This document shows positions 1-8,825 of a stretch of DNA of 64,000 nucleotides, in pieces. The stretch's first letter is position 1, and each line of letters starts with the position of its first letter. The position numbers and the translations under genes are program-made. The DNA is taken from assembly GCF_006715225.1 (NCBI RefSeq), contig NZ_VFMU01000001.1, positions 186,001-250,000 on the forward strand, given 5' to 3'. Source of the DNA: Arthrobacter sp. SLBN-112 (GTDB lineage Bacteria > Actinomycetota > Actinomycetes > Actinomycetales > Micrococcaceae). The notes beneath the pieces are model-generated. The model worked only from the letters and a program-made list of their open reading frames with translations. It had not been told where the DNA came from and did not search any database.

Positions 1-845
1 TCTGCCTGCTCCTGCTGCTGGCCGAGGTCCGCAGCCGCGGCACCGCCCGCTACGCCCGCATCGGTTCCGGTGTGCAGGGCAAGGCCCTGCGGCTCCCGCT
101 GCACGCCTACCAGTGGCCCGCGCAGCTTTTCCTGCTGGCACTGACCGCCCTGGCGTTCGGCCTCCCGCTGTTCTACGTCATCCGTTGGATCCTGGCCGGC
201 GGGGCGGACATCTGGACTGCGTCCGAGTTCCTGCCGGCCCTCCTCACCACCTTCAGCTACGGGCTTGCCGGCGCCGCAGCCACCACCGTGGTGGCCTTCC
301 CCATGGCTTACCTCGCCGTCCGGCACCCCGGCTGGTTCAGCAAGTCGCTGGAGCTGTCCAACTACGTCACCAGCTCCATGCCGGGCATCGTGGTGGCCCT
401 GGCGTTCGTCACCGTGAGCATCCGCCTGGTGCCCGGGGTGTACCAGACCGCGGGGCTGCTGGTGGCCGCGTATGTGCTCCTGTTCATCCCGCGGGCCCTG
501 GTGAACCTCCGGGCCGGGCTGGCGCAGGCCCCCAAGGAACTCGACGAGGCAGCCCAGGCACTGGGCAAGCCGCCGCTGCTGGCCTTCATCCGCGTTACCC
601 TGCGGCTCACAGCGCCGGCCGCCGCGGGCGGGGCAGCCCTGGTGTTCCTTGCCATCGCCAACGAACTCACCGCCACGTTGCTGCTGTCCCCCAACGGCAC
701 CAGGACCCTGGCCACCGAGTTCTGGAGCAAGAGCAGTGAAATCGACTATGCGGGCGCCGCGCCCTACGCCCTGCTGATGATCCTGCTTTCGGCCCCCATG
801 ACCTACCTCCTCTTCCAACAGTCCAAGAAAGTAGCCGGACAGTGA
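1..845 (+). CDS. Iron(III)-type ABC transporter permease, 3' part
   Basis: The reading frame is open from the window edge (third frame), so the 5' part is missing. The visible ~280 residues are hydrophobic with about six membrane segments. They include the permease coupling loop near residues 165-190 of the visible part (ELDEAAQALGKPPLLAF), where the EAA-type motif contacts the ATPase. Fold and order resemble FbpB/SfuB permeases, in which two permease modules are fused; only the second is seen here. It overlaps the ATPase gene by four bases (GTGA), so the two are probably translationally coupled. The binding protein gene would lie upstream, outside the window. The substrate (ferric iron or a related oxyanion or metal) is inferred from family only. 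Confidence 0.85.
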   Translation, partial: CLLLLLAEVRSRGTARYARIGSGVQGKALRLPLHAYQWPAQLFLLALTALAFGLPLFYVIRWILAGGADIWTASEFLPALLTTFSYGLAGAAATTVVAFPMAYLAVRHPGWFSKSLELSNYVTSSMPGIVVALAFVTVSIRLVPGVYQTAGLLVAAYVLLFIPRALVNLRAGLAQAPKELDEAAQALGKPPLLAFIRVTLRLTAPAAAGGAALVFLAIANELTATLLLSPNGTRTLATEFWSKSSEIDYAGAAPYALLMILLSAPMTYLLFQQSKKVAGQ

Positions 846-1999
846 CAGCACCATCAACCCGCAGGCTGCCCGGGCCGCGGGTGGCACCCTCCGTGGCCGC
901 AACCACCAACAGCCACCTGCAGATAACGGACGTCACCAAGAACTTCGGGCCGCAGGCGGTCCTGAAGGGCGTCAACCTGTCCGTGGCCAAGGGCGGAACC
1001 ACCGCCATCGTGGGCCCGTCCGGCTCCGGCAAGACCACCCTCCTGCGCCTGATCGCCGGGTTTGAACACCCGGATACCGGGAGCATCTCCCTGAACGGAA
1101 CCCTCGTGGCCGGTGAGGGTGCCTGGCTTCCCGCGCACAAGCGGCACATCGGCTACGTGGCCCAGGACGGCGCCCTGTTCCCGCACCTCACGGTGGGCCA
1201 GAACGTTGCCTTTGGCCTTGATGCCGCCAAGCTCGAGGGCGGCCGCCGCGCCGTTGCCGCCCGTGTGGCCGAACTCCTGGAGATGGTTTCCCTGGATGCC
1301 GCCATGGCCAAGCGCCGGCCCCACCAGCTCTCCGGCGGCCAGCAGCAGCGGGTGGCCCTGGCACGGGCGCTGGCACGCGAACCGGAGCTGATGCTCCTGG
1401 ACGAGCCCTTCTCCGCCCTGGACGCCGGGCTCCGCGTTGCCACCCGCCGTGCAGTGGCCAAGGTCCTGGCCGAGGCCGGCGTCACCACCATCCTGGTCAC
1501 GCACGATCAGGCCGAGGCCCTCTCCTTCGCCGACCAGGTGGCCGTCATGCGCGGCGGAAAGCTGGCCCAGATCGGCAACCCCTTTGTGGTGTACACCCGC
1601 CCCGCGGACCGGGCCACCGCCGAGTTCCTGGGCGACGCCGTCATCCTGGACGCCTGGCTGGAAGGGTCCCTGGCCACCTGCTCCCTGGGCGGCATCCCCG
1701 TGCGCAGGCCGCCGGCGCAGGGTCGCGTGCAGCTGATGCTGCGGCCGGAACAGATCCGCATCGCCGAGGACGGCCCCATCCGCGGCGTGGTGGTGGATAC
1801 CGACTACTTCGGCCCCGAAACCACGGTGCGGCTGAAGCTGAACGTCCCCCAGGAAGTGGCAGAACACGCCGACCACCGGTACCCCGGCGGCGGCGAAGTG
1901 ATCACCATCCGGCACTGGAACGCCTCGATCGCCCGGCCCGGCATGGAGCTGTGCCTGCGGGTTGTGGGCGAAGCCGTCGCGTTCCCCATGGAGGACTAA
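842..1999 (+). CDS. ABC transporter ATP-binding protein, FbpC-like
   Basis: Cytoplasmic ATPase of the importer whose permease precedes it. Walker A is GPSGSGKTT at residues 58-66, followed by the signature LSGGQQQRVALARAL, Walker B LMLLDEPFSALD and the switch His in LVTHDQAEAL. After residue ~260 comes a C-terminal TOBE-type regulatory domain, giving 385 residues, which is normal for FbpC/PotA-like ATPases. The start is a GTG inside the stop of the permease gene. The first ~25 residues are low complexity and not conserved, so a later start is possible. A long palindrome lies just behind the stop codon. Iron specificity is inferred from the permease type. Confidence 0.88.
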   Translation: MTAPSTRRLPGPRVAPSVAATTNSHLQITDVTKNFGPQAVLKGVNLSVAKGGTTAIVGPSGSGKTTLLRLIAGFEHPDTGSISLNGTLVAGEGAWLPAHKRHIGYVAQDGALFPHLTVGQNVAFGLDAAKLEGGRRAVAARVAELLEMVSLDAAMAKRRPHQLSGGQQQRVALARALAREPELMLLDEPFSALDAGLRVATRRAVAKVLAEAGVTTILVTHDQAEALSFADQVAVMRGGKLAQIGNPFVVYTRPADRATAEFLGDAVILDAWLEGSLATCSLGGIPVRRPPAQGRVQLMLRPEQIRIAEDGPIRGVVVDTDYFGPETTVRLKLNVPQEVAEHADHRYPGGGEVITIRHWNASIARPGMELCLRVVGEAVAFPMED

Positions 2000-2026
2000 C
2001 TTCCGGCCTGCCGCGCCCGGCGACGC

Positions 2027-2087
2027 ATCAGAAGCTTGTCCGCACATCCGAACCTAGAGGGCACGGATGGACGAACAGGCTTCTGAT
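2027..2087. repeat. Long imperfect palindrome after ABC transporter
   Basis: Arms 2027-2050 and 2064-2087 are 24 bases each and pair at 20 of 24 positions. The loop holds ACCTAGAGGG. It could end the transporter transcript, but there is no T-run. It resembles the other intergenic palindromes of this window in size and architecture, not in sequence. Confidence 0.7.
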
Positions 2088-2197
2088 CGATGCACCCGCC
2101 ACTGCCGACACAGAAAAAACACGGGGCGGAAACACTCCGGCAACCTCTTCAGGGCAAGCTGTGCTTACGGGGATACAACAGCAGGAGGCAGCCCATT

Positions 2198-2473
2198 ATG
2201 GAGGCACAAGGAGTACGTACGGCCCAGCTCCGCATCGGGGACCAGATCGAGGCGTGGCACAGGGGCAGGCTCTTCCACCGGGGCCGGGTGACCGACGTCG
2301 TCCCGCACCTCGAACTCTTCTGGATCCTGGACGCCCGGACCGGCACCCGCAAGCTGCTGGACCCCGAGGCCCTGGAGATCCGCCACGTGGAGCCCCCGGC
2401 CGTCCCGGGTGCCCCGGTTAAGGCGGCGACCCAAATGCCGGAGACCCAGGCCAAACCCCTCGCTACTGCTTAG
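2198..2473 (+). CDS. Small hypothetical protein, 91 aa
   Basis: The ATG at 2198 has a good ribosome site (AGGAGG, 2183-2188). The frame is also open upstream to 2090, but no ribosome site supports a longer start. The protein has a compact N-terminal 60 residues (RIGDQIEAWHRGRLFHRGRV, then a run containing LFWILDARTGTRKLLD) that looks like a small beta-rich barrel. An Ala/Pro-rich tail follows. I do not recognise a named family. It stands alone between the iron transporter and the opposing nhaA gene, with which it ends almost tail to tail (16-base gap). Confidence 0.65.
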   Translation: MEAQGVRTAQLRIGDQIEAWHRGRLFHRGRVTDVVPHLELFWILDARTGTRKLLDPEALEIRHVEPPAVPGAPVKAATQMPETQAKPLATA

Positions 2474-2489
2474 CGCCGGCAGCTTCGAG

Positions 2490-3857
2490 TCAGGCGCGTT
2501 CCTGGTAGACGTCCGGAACGCCGTCGCGGTCCGAGTCCACCTGCTCCAACTCTTCGGCGACGCGGTACTGCCGGTTCCGCGTCCGCAGCACCGCCGTGGC
2601 CAGCAGCGCGGCGATCAGCGAGGCAGCCAGGATGCCCACCTTCGCGTGGTCGTCATGCAGGCTGCCGTGGCCAAAGCTGAGCTCTGCCACCAGCAGGGAG
2701 ACGGTAAACCCGATCCCTGCCAGCAGCGCAACGCCAAACACATCGATCCATTTGAAGGAGCTGTCCAGGCTGGCCCTGGTCGCTTTGGTCAGGATCCACG
2801 TGGTGCCCAAAATGCCGATCGGCTTACCCAGGACCAGGCCCAGGATGATGCCCAGTGCCACCGGATCCGACAGGGCTGAGCCCAGGCCTTCCCACCCGCC
2901 AACGGCCACGCCGGCGGAGAAGAACGCGAAGATGGGAACGGCCACGCCGGCGGAGATCGGGCGGAACCGGTGCTCGAAAATCTCGGCCAGCCCGGGACCG
3001 GCCTCGGGTCCGCCGGACGCCTGCGAACGGATCACGGGAATGGCGAACCCAAGCAGCACGCCGGCCACGGTGGCGTGGATGCCGGACGCGTGCACCAGCG
3101 CCCACGTCAGGGCACCAAGCGGCAACAGGATCAGCCATGCGGCGGCAACGTGGCGGCCGAAGAAGCGGCGGTACTTCTGCGCCAGGAAGGCATAGAGGGC
3201 CAGCGGGATGAGCGCCAGGAGCAGCGGTGCGGCCTGGATGTCGCTTGAGTAGAAGAACGCGATGATGCTGATGGCAATCAGGTCATCCACCACGGCCAGC
3301 GTCAGCAGGAAGATCCGCAGCGCGCTGGGCAAGTGTGAGCCGATGATGGCCAGCACAGCCACGGCAAAAGCAATGTCCGTGGCCGTCGGAATGGCCCAGC
3401 CGCGGAGTGTTTCCGGGCTGGCGAGGTTGACGACGGCGTAAATCACCGCCGGGACCACCACGCCGCCCACGGCGGCGGCCACGGGCACAATGGACTTGCT
3501 GATCTGCCGCAGGTCGCCGGCCACGAATTCGCGTTTGAGTTCAAGGCCCACCAGGAAGAAGAAGATGGCCAGCAGGCCGTCCGCCGCCCATGCGCCCAGG
3601 CTCAGTTCCAGGTGCCACGGTTCGTAGCCCACCTTAAAATCACGAAGGGCAAAGTAGCTGTCCGACGCTGGGGAGTTGGCCCAGATGAGGGCGATCACGG
3701 CAGCTGCGACCAGGAGTGCACCACCTACGGTCTCCTTGCGGAGGATCTCCCCGATCCGCAGTGCTTCGGCATAGCTGCCGCGTGAAAAGACAGTGGAGCC
3801 GAAAAATGTGTTCCGGCTGGGCGTGGGCGGTGTTGGCGGAGGCGTGGTGGAGTCCAT
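2490..3857 (-). CDS. nhaA: Na+/H+ antiporter NhaA
   Basis: Membrane antiporter that exchanges protons for sodium and serves pH and salt homeostasis. The 455-residue product has about 11-12 membrane segments and the NhaA landmarks: VGLELKREF in the third-helix region, and the ion-binding helix with paired aspartates in [19 protein letters not shown]. The [13 protein letters not shown] segment matches the unwound helix IV. The C-terminal tail is charged and soluble ([16 protein letters not shown]). It is somewhat longer than the E. coli protein (388), because of a ~35-residue Pro/Thr-rich N-terminal leader and the tail. It is monocistronic as far as can be seen. Confidence 0.93.
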   Translation of the reverse strand: MDSTTPPPTPPTPSRNTFFGSTVFSRGSYAEALRIGEILRKETVGGALLVAAAVIALIWANSPASDSYFALRDFKVGYEPWHLELSLGAWAADGLLAIFFFLVGLELKREFVAGDLRQISKSIVPVAAAVGGVVVPAVIYAVVNLASPETLRGWAIPTATDIAFAVAVLAIIGSHLPSALRIFLLTLAVVDDLIAISIIAFFYSSDIQAAPLLLALIPLALYAFLAQKYRRFFGRHVAAAWLILLPLGALTWALVHASGIHATVAGVLLGFAIPVIRSQASGGPEAGPGLAEIFEHRFRPISAGVAVPIFAFFSAGVAVGGWEGLGSALSDPVALGIILGLVLGKPIGILGTTWILTKATRASLDSSFKWIDVFGVALLAGIGFTVSLLVAELSFGHGSLHDDHAKVGILAASLIAALLATAVLRTRNRQYRVAEELEQVDSDRDGVPDVYQERA

Positions 3858-3943
3858 GATGGTGTCCTTAAATCCGGGTTCGGCAAATCCATGCCGACCA
3901 GACTTCCCGGCGCACCTGCACCCATCTTACCGGGAAGGGGCCG

Positions 3944-4624
3944 CTACCCGGCGCGGCGGCCTCCGGTGTGGTCCGCCCGTCCGGTCAGTGAGATGGCCCG
4001 CACGGCCCGGTCAAGATAGATCCGCGCTTCAGGAGAATTGGCCAGCTGCACCAGCTCCGCCGCCACCACCACCAGCTTGACGTTGCGGTGGCTGCTGGTG
4101 CTCACCAGCATCTGGAAGGCATCGTCGGAGCCGAGCTTCAGCTGGCCCATCAGGATGCCCCTGGCCTGGTCGATCACAGTGCGGGTTGCGGTGGCACCCT
4201 CCACTGCTTCCCGCGCCGTCTGTTCAGTTTCGCGCTGCAGCGTCCGGCTGAGGTCCACGGTGACGCCTTCGAACGCCTCCACCGATCCATCCACGCCCAG
4301 GACTGCCTCGCCTGACGTCAGCACACGCCGGGTCCTGCCGCGGGCATCAACAATCCGGTGGTACATGCAGAAGAACCCGCCGGTCATCGAAACCTGTGCC
4401 AGGATCTCTTCGCACCGCTCCCTGTCATTGGGGTGCTTGTGGGCGAAGATCAGTTCCATGCTGGGGACAACCTCGCCGCGCTGGTAGCCATGCAGCCGGA
4501 ACATTCCGTCCGACCAGTGGAACGTTGGGCCTGCAGCCCCCATCTTCACCCTGAAAATGCCGGCGTCGCTTTCGCTGTCCCCCAGTGCACTCGAATACGT
4601 ATAAAGGTCGCTGAGCTCCGTCAC
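3944..4624 (-). CDS. PAS-ANTAR domain regulator
   Basis: Predicted cytoplasmic signalling protein that binds RNA. Residues ~25-125 form a PAS sensor (fold type PAS_3, with the WSDGMFRLHGYQRGE and FCMYHRIVDARGR stretches). Residues ~140-200 form an ANTAR helical domain (ATRTVIDQARGILMGQLKLG, then DAFQMLVSTSSHRN). ANTAR proteins bind paired hairpins in leader RNAs and prevent termination; the target here is unknown. The GTG start at 4624 is preceded by GGGAGG at suitable spacing. It is divergent from the copper operon, and the 268-base gap contains the copper promoter. No ANTAR-type double hairpin was identified nearby. Confidence 0.85.
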   Translation of the reverse strand: MTELSDLYTYSSALGDSESDAGIFRVKMGAAGPTFHWSDGMFRLHGYQRGEVVPSMELIFAHKHPNDRERCEEILAQVSMTGGFFCMYHRIVDARGRTRRVLTSGEAVLGVDGSVEAFEGVTVDLSRTLQRETEQTAREAVEGATATRTVIDQARGILMGQLKLGSDDAFQMLVSTSSHRNVKLVVVAAELVQLANSPEARIYLDRAVRAISLTGRADHTGGRRAG

Positions 4625-4759
4625 AGGTTAACCTCCCGCGCAACGGCCAGCCCCCAGCGGGCGGGCTCTCCTCATTAATCCAAGTATGGGCTTCCCTGGC
4701 AACGGAAGGTAGTGCGATAGGTCCTATGGCACTGGGCGGCAAAGTAGGCTAGCAGCCCC

Positions 4760-4788
4760 TTGACTCAGATACCCCTAGGGGGTATGTT
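4760..4788 (+). promoter_or_regulatory. Copper operon promoter
   Basis: The -35 TTGACT (4760-4765) and -10 TATGTT (4783-4788) have exactly 17 bases between them. The spacer is filled by the operator at 4769-4785. Transcription would begin near 4795, leaving a leader of about 100 bases before the first gene. Confidence 0.75.
4769..4785. promoter_or_regulatory. CsoR-like copper operator
   Basis: ATACCCCTAGGGGGTAT is a near-perfect palindrome of the TACCCC/GGGGTA type bound by actinobacterial CsoR repressors. It lies between the -35 and -10 elements, so apo-repressor would block polymerase and Cu(I) would release it. No csoR gene is in the window, so the repressor must act from elsewhere. Confidence 0.75.
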
Positions 4789-4892
4789 GGCAGTGTTGTC
4801 AGTGAAGTGGTATGTCCCGGTTGGTGCCTGCACCCGCCTTCACAGCCGTTCAACCCCAGCGACCCTTGATTCCTCAACGGATTGGAACTGAC

Positions 4893-5249
4893 ATGAACAC
4901 CGGGAACCGCCCCCAGCTCCCCCTGGCTTCCTCCGGCTGCAGCTGCTGCACCCCTGCCGGCACCGCGGAGCAACCCACCAGCCAGCCTGCGCGTGCCGCA
5001 CACCAGCCCTCTTCCGCCGTCGGAAATTCCGACGGCGGCGCCTCCTTCCAGCGTGACTTCAGGGTGGAGGGCATGACCTGCGGGCACTGCGTCCGGTCGG
5101 TGGAAACGGCAGTGTCCGCGGTTGCGGGCGTGGCGTCGGCGTCCGTTGACCTGGTCCCCGGCGGCCGGTCCCGGCTGACCGTGAAGGGTTCGGCGTCCGA
5201 TGCCGACGTTCGCCAGGCCGTGGCCGCCGCAGGCTACTCCCTGGCATAA
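4893..5249 (+). CDS. Heavy-metal-associated (HMA) copper chaperone
   Basis: First gene of the copper operon. Residues ~50-118 are an HMA domain with the metal site GMTCGHC, the CXXC pair that passes Cu(I) between chaperone and ATPase. It is preceded by a ~45-residue disordered leader containing another cysteine cluster (SSGCSCCTPAG). CopZ proteins are normally ~68-70 residues, so this one carries an unusual extra metal-binding N-terminus. The start is ATG 4893 after the operator-promoter; the same frame is open further upstream, but that part would precede or span the promoter leader. It is probably cytoplasmic, since no signal peptide is apparent. It is named by domain only. Confidence 0.85.
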   Translation: MNTGNRPQLPLASSGCSCCTPAGTAEQPTSQPARAAHQPSSAVGNSDGGASFQRDFRVEGMTCGHCVRSVETAVSAVAGVASASVDLVPGGRSRLTVKGSASDADVRQAVAAAGYSLA

Positions 5250-5252
5250 GGC

Positions 5253-5274
5253 GGGCCGCGCCCCTGCGCGGCCC
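5253..5274 (+). terminator. GC hairpin between chaperone and ATPase genes
   Basis: Perfect 9-bp stem GGGCCGCGC/GCGCGGCCC with a 4-base loop, 4 bases after the chaperone stop. No T-run follows, so it is more likely a partial attenuator or an mRNA 3'-end stabiliser giving more chaperone than ATPase than a full terminator. Confidence 0.4.
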
Positions 5275-5333
5275 CCAACAACTTCCGCAGGCCCGGGTAT
5301 CACCGGGCAGCGACCGCCTCCAAGGAGGAACCA

Positions 5334-7496
5334 ATGCACGACCACCACGATACAGACCATCAGGGCGGCCCGCTCGACCACGACCAGCCACCCAGCGGGA
5401 CCCTGACCGAGCCCCCGGGGCATGGTGCCGGCCATCCGGGACCCGCCGGACACACGGAACACGCCGGACACGGCCAGCATGACGACGACCATACCGTCCA
5501 CACGCACGGCCAGCATGCAGGGCACAGCACCGCCATGTTCAAGAACCGGTTCTGGCTAACGCTGGCCCTCGCCGTCCCGGTGGTCTACTTCAGCCCCATG
5601 ATGGCGCATCTCCTGGGTTACATGCCGCCGGAATTTCCCGGCTCCGCCTGGATTCCGCCGGTCCTGGGCACAGTGATCTTCTTCTACGGCGGCCAGCCTT
5701 TCCTCAAGGGCGGCCTGCAGGAGCTGAAGGACCGCACCCCGGGCATGATGCTGCTGATCGGCATGGCCATTTCGGTGGCATTCGCCGCATCCTGGGTCAC
5801 CAGCCTGGGAATCGGCGGCTTCGACCTGGACTTCTGGTGGGAGCTGGCGCTGCTGGTGGCCATCATGCTGCTGGGCCACTGGATCGAGATGCGCGCCCTG
5901 GGGTCCGCGCAGGGGGCCCTTGATGCCCTCGCCGCGCTGCTGCCTGACGAAGCGGAGCGCATCACGGACACTGGCACGGAAACCGTTCCCGTTTCCGAAC
6001 TCCAGCCTGACGACCTGGTCCTGGTGCGCTCCGGCGCCCGGATGCCGGCCGACGGAACAGTGGTGGAAGGGCAGGCCGAGGTCGACGAATCCATGATCAC
6101 CGGCGAATCCAAGACCGTGCCCCGCGGTCCCGGAGACGCCGTGGTGGCGGGAACCGTGGCCACCGACACCAGCGTCCGCGTCCGGGTCACCGCCGTGGGC
6201 GACGACACCGCCCTGGCAGGCATCCAGCGGCTGGTGGCCGAGGCACAGCAGTCCTCCTCGCGCGCTCAGGCCCTGGCTGACCGTGCCGCAGCCTTCCTGT
6301 TCTACTTTGCCGCCGGCGCGGGTGTCCTGACGTTCATCGCCTGGACCCTGCTGGGCAGCATCCCGGAGGCCGTCACCCGCACCGTCACCGTCCTGGTCAT
6401 CGCCTGCCCCCACGCCCTGGGCCTGGCCATCCCGCTGGTGATCGCCATCTCCACCGAGCAGGCAGCCCGCGCCGGGGTGCTGATCAAGAACCGGATGGCG
6501 CTGGAACGGATGCGCACCATCGACGTTGTCCTCTTCGACAAGACCGGCACGCTCACCACGGGCGCACCGCAGCTGAAGGACGTGGCCGCAGCCGAGGGCG
6601 TGGACGCCGATGAGCTGCTGGCCCTGGCCGCCGCCGTCGAGTCGGACAGCGAGCATCCCGTGGCGCGGGCGATCGTCCGCGCGGCCCGCGAACGCAACCT
6701 CACCCTTCCGGTTGCCACCGGGTCCACCTCCCTGACCGGCCGCGGCGTCAAAGCCAGCGTGGACGGCCGTACGGTGCACGTGGGCGGGCCCGCGCTCCTG
6801 CGCGAGCTGGGCGCCGTCGAACCTTCCGCCCTGGCGCAGTCCACCCGGGCGTGGATGGACCGCGGCGCTGCCGTCCTGCATGTCATTGACGACGACGGCC
6901 GCGTGCTGGGCGCCGTCAGCCTGGAGGACGCGGTGCGTGCGGAGTCGCGCCAGGCCGTGGCAGCGCTGCAGAACCGCGGCGTCAAGGTGGGCATGATCAC
7001 CGGCGACGCCCGGCAGGTGGCCCAAGCCGTGGCCGAGGACCTGAACATCGACGAGGTGTTCGCCGAAGTCCTGCCCGCGGACAAGGACAAGAAGGTGGCC
7101 GAGCTGCAGGCCCGCGGGCTGAAGGTGGCCATGGTGGGCGACGGCGTCAACGACTCACCGGCGCTGGCCCGCGCAGAGGTGGGCATCGCGATCGGCGCCG
7201 GCACGGACGTGGCCATGGAATCCGCCGGGGTGGTGCTGGCCGGAAACGATCCGCGCGCCGTGCTGTCCATGGTGGACCTGTCCCGCGCCAGCTACCGCAA
7301 GATGTGGCAGAACCTGGTGTGGGCCACCGGCTACAACATCCTGTCCGTGCCACTGGCCGCGGGTGTCCTGGCGTTCGCCGGGGTGGTGCTGTCCCCCGCG
7401 GCCGGAGCGGTGCTGATGTCGGTGTCCACGATCGTGGTGGCGCTGAACGCCCAGCTGCTGCGGCGCCTGAAACTGAACCCGTCCGAGGTACGTTGA
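5334..7496 (+). CDS. copB: Copper-translocating P-type ATPase, CPH (CopB) type
   Basis: Membrane pump that exports copper ions at the cost of ATP. The first 64 residues contain 16 histidines and no HMA domain, which is typical of the CopB/P1B-3 group. The transmembrane metal motif is CPH (residues 358-360, in VIACPHALGLAIPL) rather than CPC. The actuator has TGES, the phosphorylation site is DKTGTLT (Asp402), and the hinge is GDGVNDSPAL. It has 720 residues and 8 predicted membrane helices. A strong ribosome site (AAGGAGG) precedes the ATG. It lies in the operon after the chaperone and before two secreted copper-type proteins. The CPH motif leaves Cu(II) versus Cu(I) or Ag(I) preference open. 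Confidence 0.93.
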   Translation: MHDHHDTDHQGGPLDHDQPPSGTLTEPPGHGAGHPGPAGHTEHAGHGQHDDDHTVHTHGQHAGHSTAMFKNRFWLTLALAVPVVYFSPMMAHLLGYMPPEFPGSAWIPPVLGTVIFFYGGQPFLKGGLQELKDRTPGMMLLIGMAISVAFAASWVTSLGIGGFDLDFWWELALLVAIMLLGHWIEMRALGSAQGALDALAALLPDEAERITDTGTETVPVSELQPDDLVLVRSGARMPADGTVVEGQAEVDESMITGESKTVPRGPGDAVVAGTVATDTSVRVRVTAVGDDTALAGIQRLVAEAQQSSSRAQALADRAAAFLFYFAAGAGVLTFIAWTLLGSIPEAVTRTVTVLVIACPHALGLAIPLVIAISTEQAARAGVLIKNRMALERMRTIDVVLFDKTGTLTTGAPQLKDVAAAEGVDADELLALAAAVESDSEHPVARAIVRAARERNLTLPVATGSTSLTGRGVKASVDGRTVHVGGPALLRELGAVEPSALAQSTRAWMDRGAAVLHVIDDDGRVLGAVSLEDAVRAESRQAVAALQNRGVKVGMITGDARQVAQAVAEDLNIDEVFAEVLPADKDKKVAELQARGLKVAMVGDGVNDSPALARAEVGIAIGAGTDVAMESAGVVLAGNDPRAVLSMVDLSRASYRKMWQNLVWATGYNILSVPLAAGVLAFAGVVLSPAAGAVLMSVSTIVVALNAQLLRRLKLNPSEVR

Positions 7497-7528
7497 AGAC
7501 TGCAGACCGACTGGAAGGAGGCAACGTC

Positions 7529-7978
7529 ATGACCACCCGCACCATGGCGTCCCTCCTGCGCCGGGCGTGGCTGCTCGCGGGCACCCTGGCCGTCATCGCC
7601 GGGCTGCTGGGCATGCATGTGCTGACCGCCGGACACGCCTCGCACGGCGCTGCCTCCCACGCGGCACCCGCCGGAACCACTGTCGTCGCAGATTCCGCTG
7701 TTGGCGGCCACGCTTCCCATGCCGGCCATCCTGCCGCCGCTGCCACCACCGACGCGGCCGCCCTTGCGCCGGACACCTGCGGCGGCTCCTGCCCGCGGGC
7801 CAGGGAGTCCGCGGCGCCCTGCGTCCCAACGGCGCCGGGCAGCCCCGTGACCGTTGTCCCGCCGCAGGCAACCCTTGCCGTCCTGCCGCTGCGGCCCGCG
7901 GCCGGCAACCCGGGCCCTGCCTACGCTTACCTGCCGCCCAGCGCCACACCCTGCGACCTGTCCATCAGCCGGACGTAA
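7529..7978 (+). CDS. DUF6153 family protein, His-rich, membrane-anchored
   Basis: The 149-residue product has an N-terminal membrane segment (LLAGTLAVIAGLLGMHVL) and then an extracytoplasmic region with histidine clusters (AGHASHGAASHA, GGHASHAGHPA). A conserved cysteine pair follows (TCGGSC) with a further Cys near the end. This matches DUF6153, small proteins that occur next to copper ATPases and DUF305 proteins; the biochemical role is unknown. The start at ATG 7529 has a strong site (AAGGAGG); the upstream in-frame extension runs inside copB and is rejected. Its place in this operon suggests binding of periplasm-side or surface copper after export (inference). Confidence 0.75.
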   Translation: MTTRTMASLLRRAWLLAGTLAVIAGLLGMHVLTAGHASHGAASHAAPAGTTVVADSAVGGHASHAGHPAAAATTDAAALAPDTCGGSCPRARESAAPCVPTAPGSPVTVVPPQATLAVLPLRPAAGNPGPAYAYLPPSATPCDLSISRT

Positions 7979-8033
7979 ACCGGACTGCGCCAAACAACGC
8001 GGCCCAGTTCCATTACCTCCCTGAAGGACAACC

Positions 8034-8684
8034 ATGAACACCACTATCAAGACCCTGTCCATTGCCGCTGCCCTGGCCGCCTCCCTCGGCCTCGCCGGAT
8101 GCGCCGCCGATTCCGGCTCCGGCAACAGCATGCCCATGGACCACGGCAGCTCCAACCCAATGGCCAGCGCCAACCCCATGTCCAGCACCATGCCAAGCGC
8201 CGGGATGATGCCCAGTGCCAGTGCCGACCATAACCAGGCGGACATCATGTTTGCCCAGATGATGATCCCGCACCACGCTCAGGCGGTGGAGATGAGCGGC
8301 ATCATCCTGGCCAAAGCCGGTATGCCTGCAGAGGTCACCGAACTGGCCACCAGGATCAAGGCGGCACAGGCACCCGAGATCGAGCAGATGACCGGCTGGC
8401 TCAAGGGCTGGAATGTGCCCACCATGATGAGCGACCACTCCGGACACGGCATGTCCGGCATGGTGGACGACGCCGGCATCGACAAGCTGAAGTCCGCCAC
8501 CGGCACCGAGGCCGCCCGGCTGTTCCTCGAGCAGATGATCGGCCACCATGAGGGCGCCATCGACATGGCACAGCAGGAGATCAGCGCCGGCAAATTCCCC
8601 GACGCCGTGAAACTGGGCCACGACATCGTGGACGCGCAGCAGGCGGAAATCACGCAGATGAAGCAGTTGCTGACCACGCTCTAA
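8034..8684 (+). CDS. DUF305 lipoprotein, Met/His-rich
   Basis: Secreted lipoprotein: a signal peptide ends in LGLAGC, the lipobox cysteine near residue 23. Residues ~30-65 are rich in Met and His (MPMDHGSSNPM, then several further Met), a composition typical of copper-binding leaders. Two DUF305 half-repeats follow, each with a paired histidine (MIPHHAQAVEMS and MIGHHEGAIDMA). DUF305 is a four-helix ferritin-like fold found in copper-handling loci. It is the last gene of the operon and is followed by a perfect 16-bp terminator stem. Function is probably copper binding at the outer face of the membrane. Confidence 0.85.
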   Translation: MNTTIKTLSIAAALAASLGLAGCAADSGSGNSMPMDHGSSNPMASANPMSSTMPSAGMMPSASADHNQADIMFAQMMIPHHAQAVEMSGIILAKAGMPAEVTELATRIKAAQAPEIEQMTGWLKGWNVPTMMSDHSGHGMSGMVDDAGIDKLKSATGTEAARLFLEQMIGHHEGAIDMAQQEISAGKFPDAVKLGHDIVDAQQAEITQMKQLLTTL

Positions 8685-8713
8685 CCCGCGCGCCTGCTGG
8701 CCCGAGCATCCAC

Positions 8714-8759
8714 ACGGCGCGGCGGCGGCACCCAGCCCGGGAGGCCGCCGCCGCGCCGT
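8714..8759 (+). terminator. Copper operon terminator
   Basis: Perfect 16-bp GC-rich inverted repeat (8714-8729 with 8744-8759) and a 14-base loop, 29 bases after the DUF305 stop. Only a short T-poor tail follows, as is common in actinobacteria. Confidence 0.65.
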
Positions 8760-8825
8760 TGCATGTTAAGTTGAAAGGCACGGGTCCGAACGGATCCGTC
8801 ACCAGCTGGGAAAAGAGAAATCTCC

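Noticed and set aside
4625..4759. ANTAR target double hairpin near the PAS-ANTAR gene
   Set aside because: No pair of short hairpins with the expected A/G loop pattern was recognisable.
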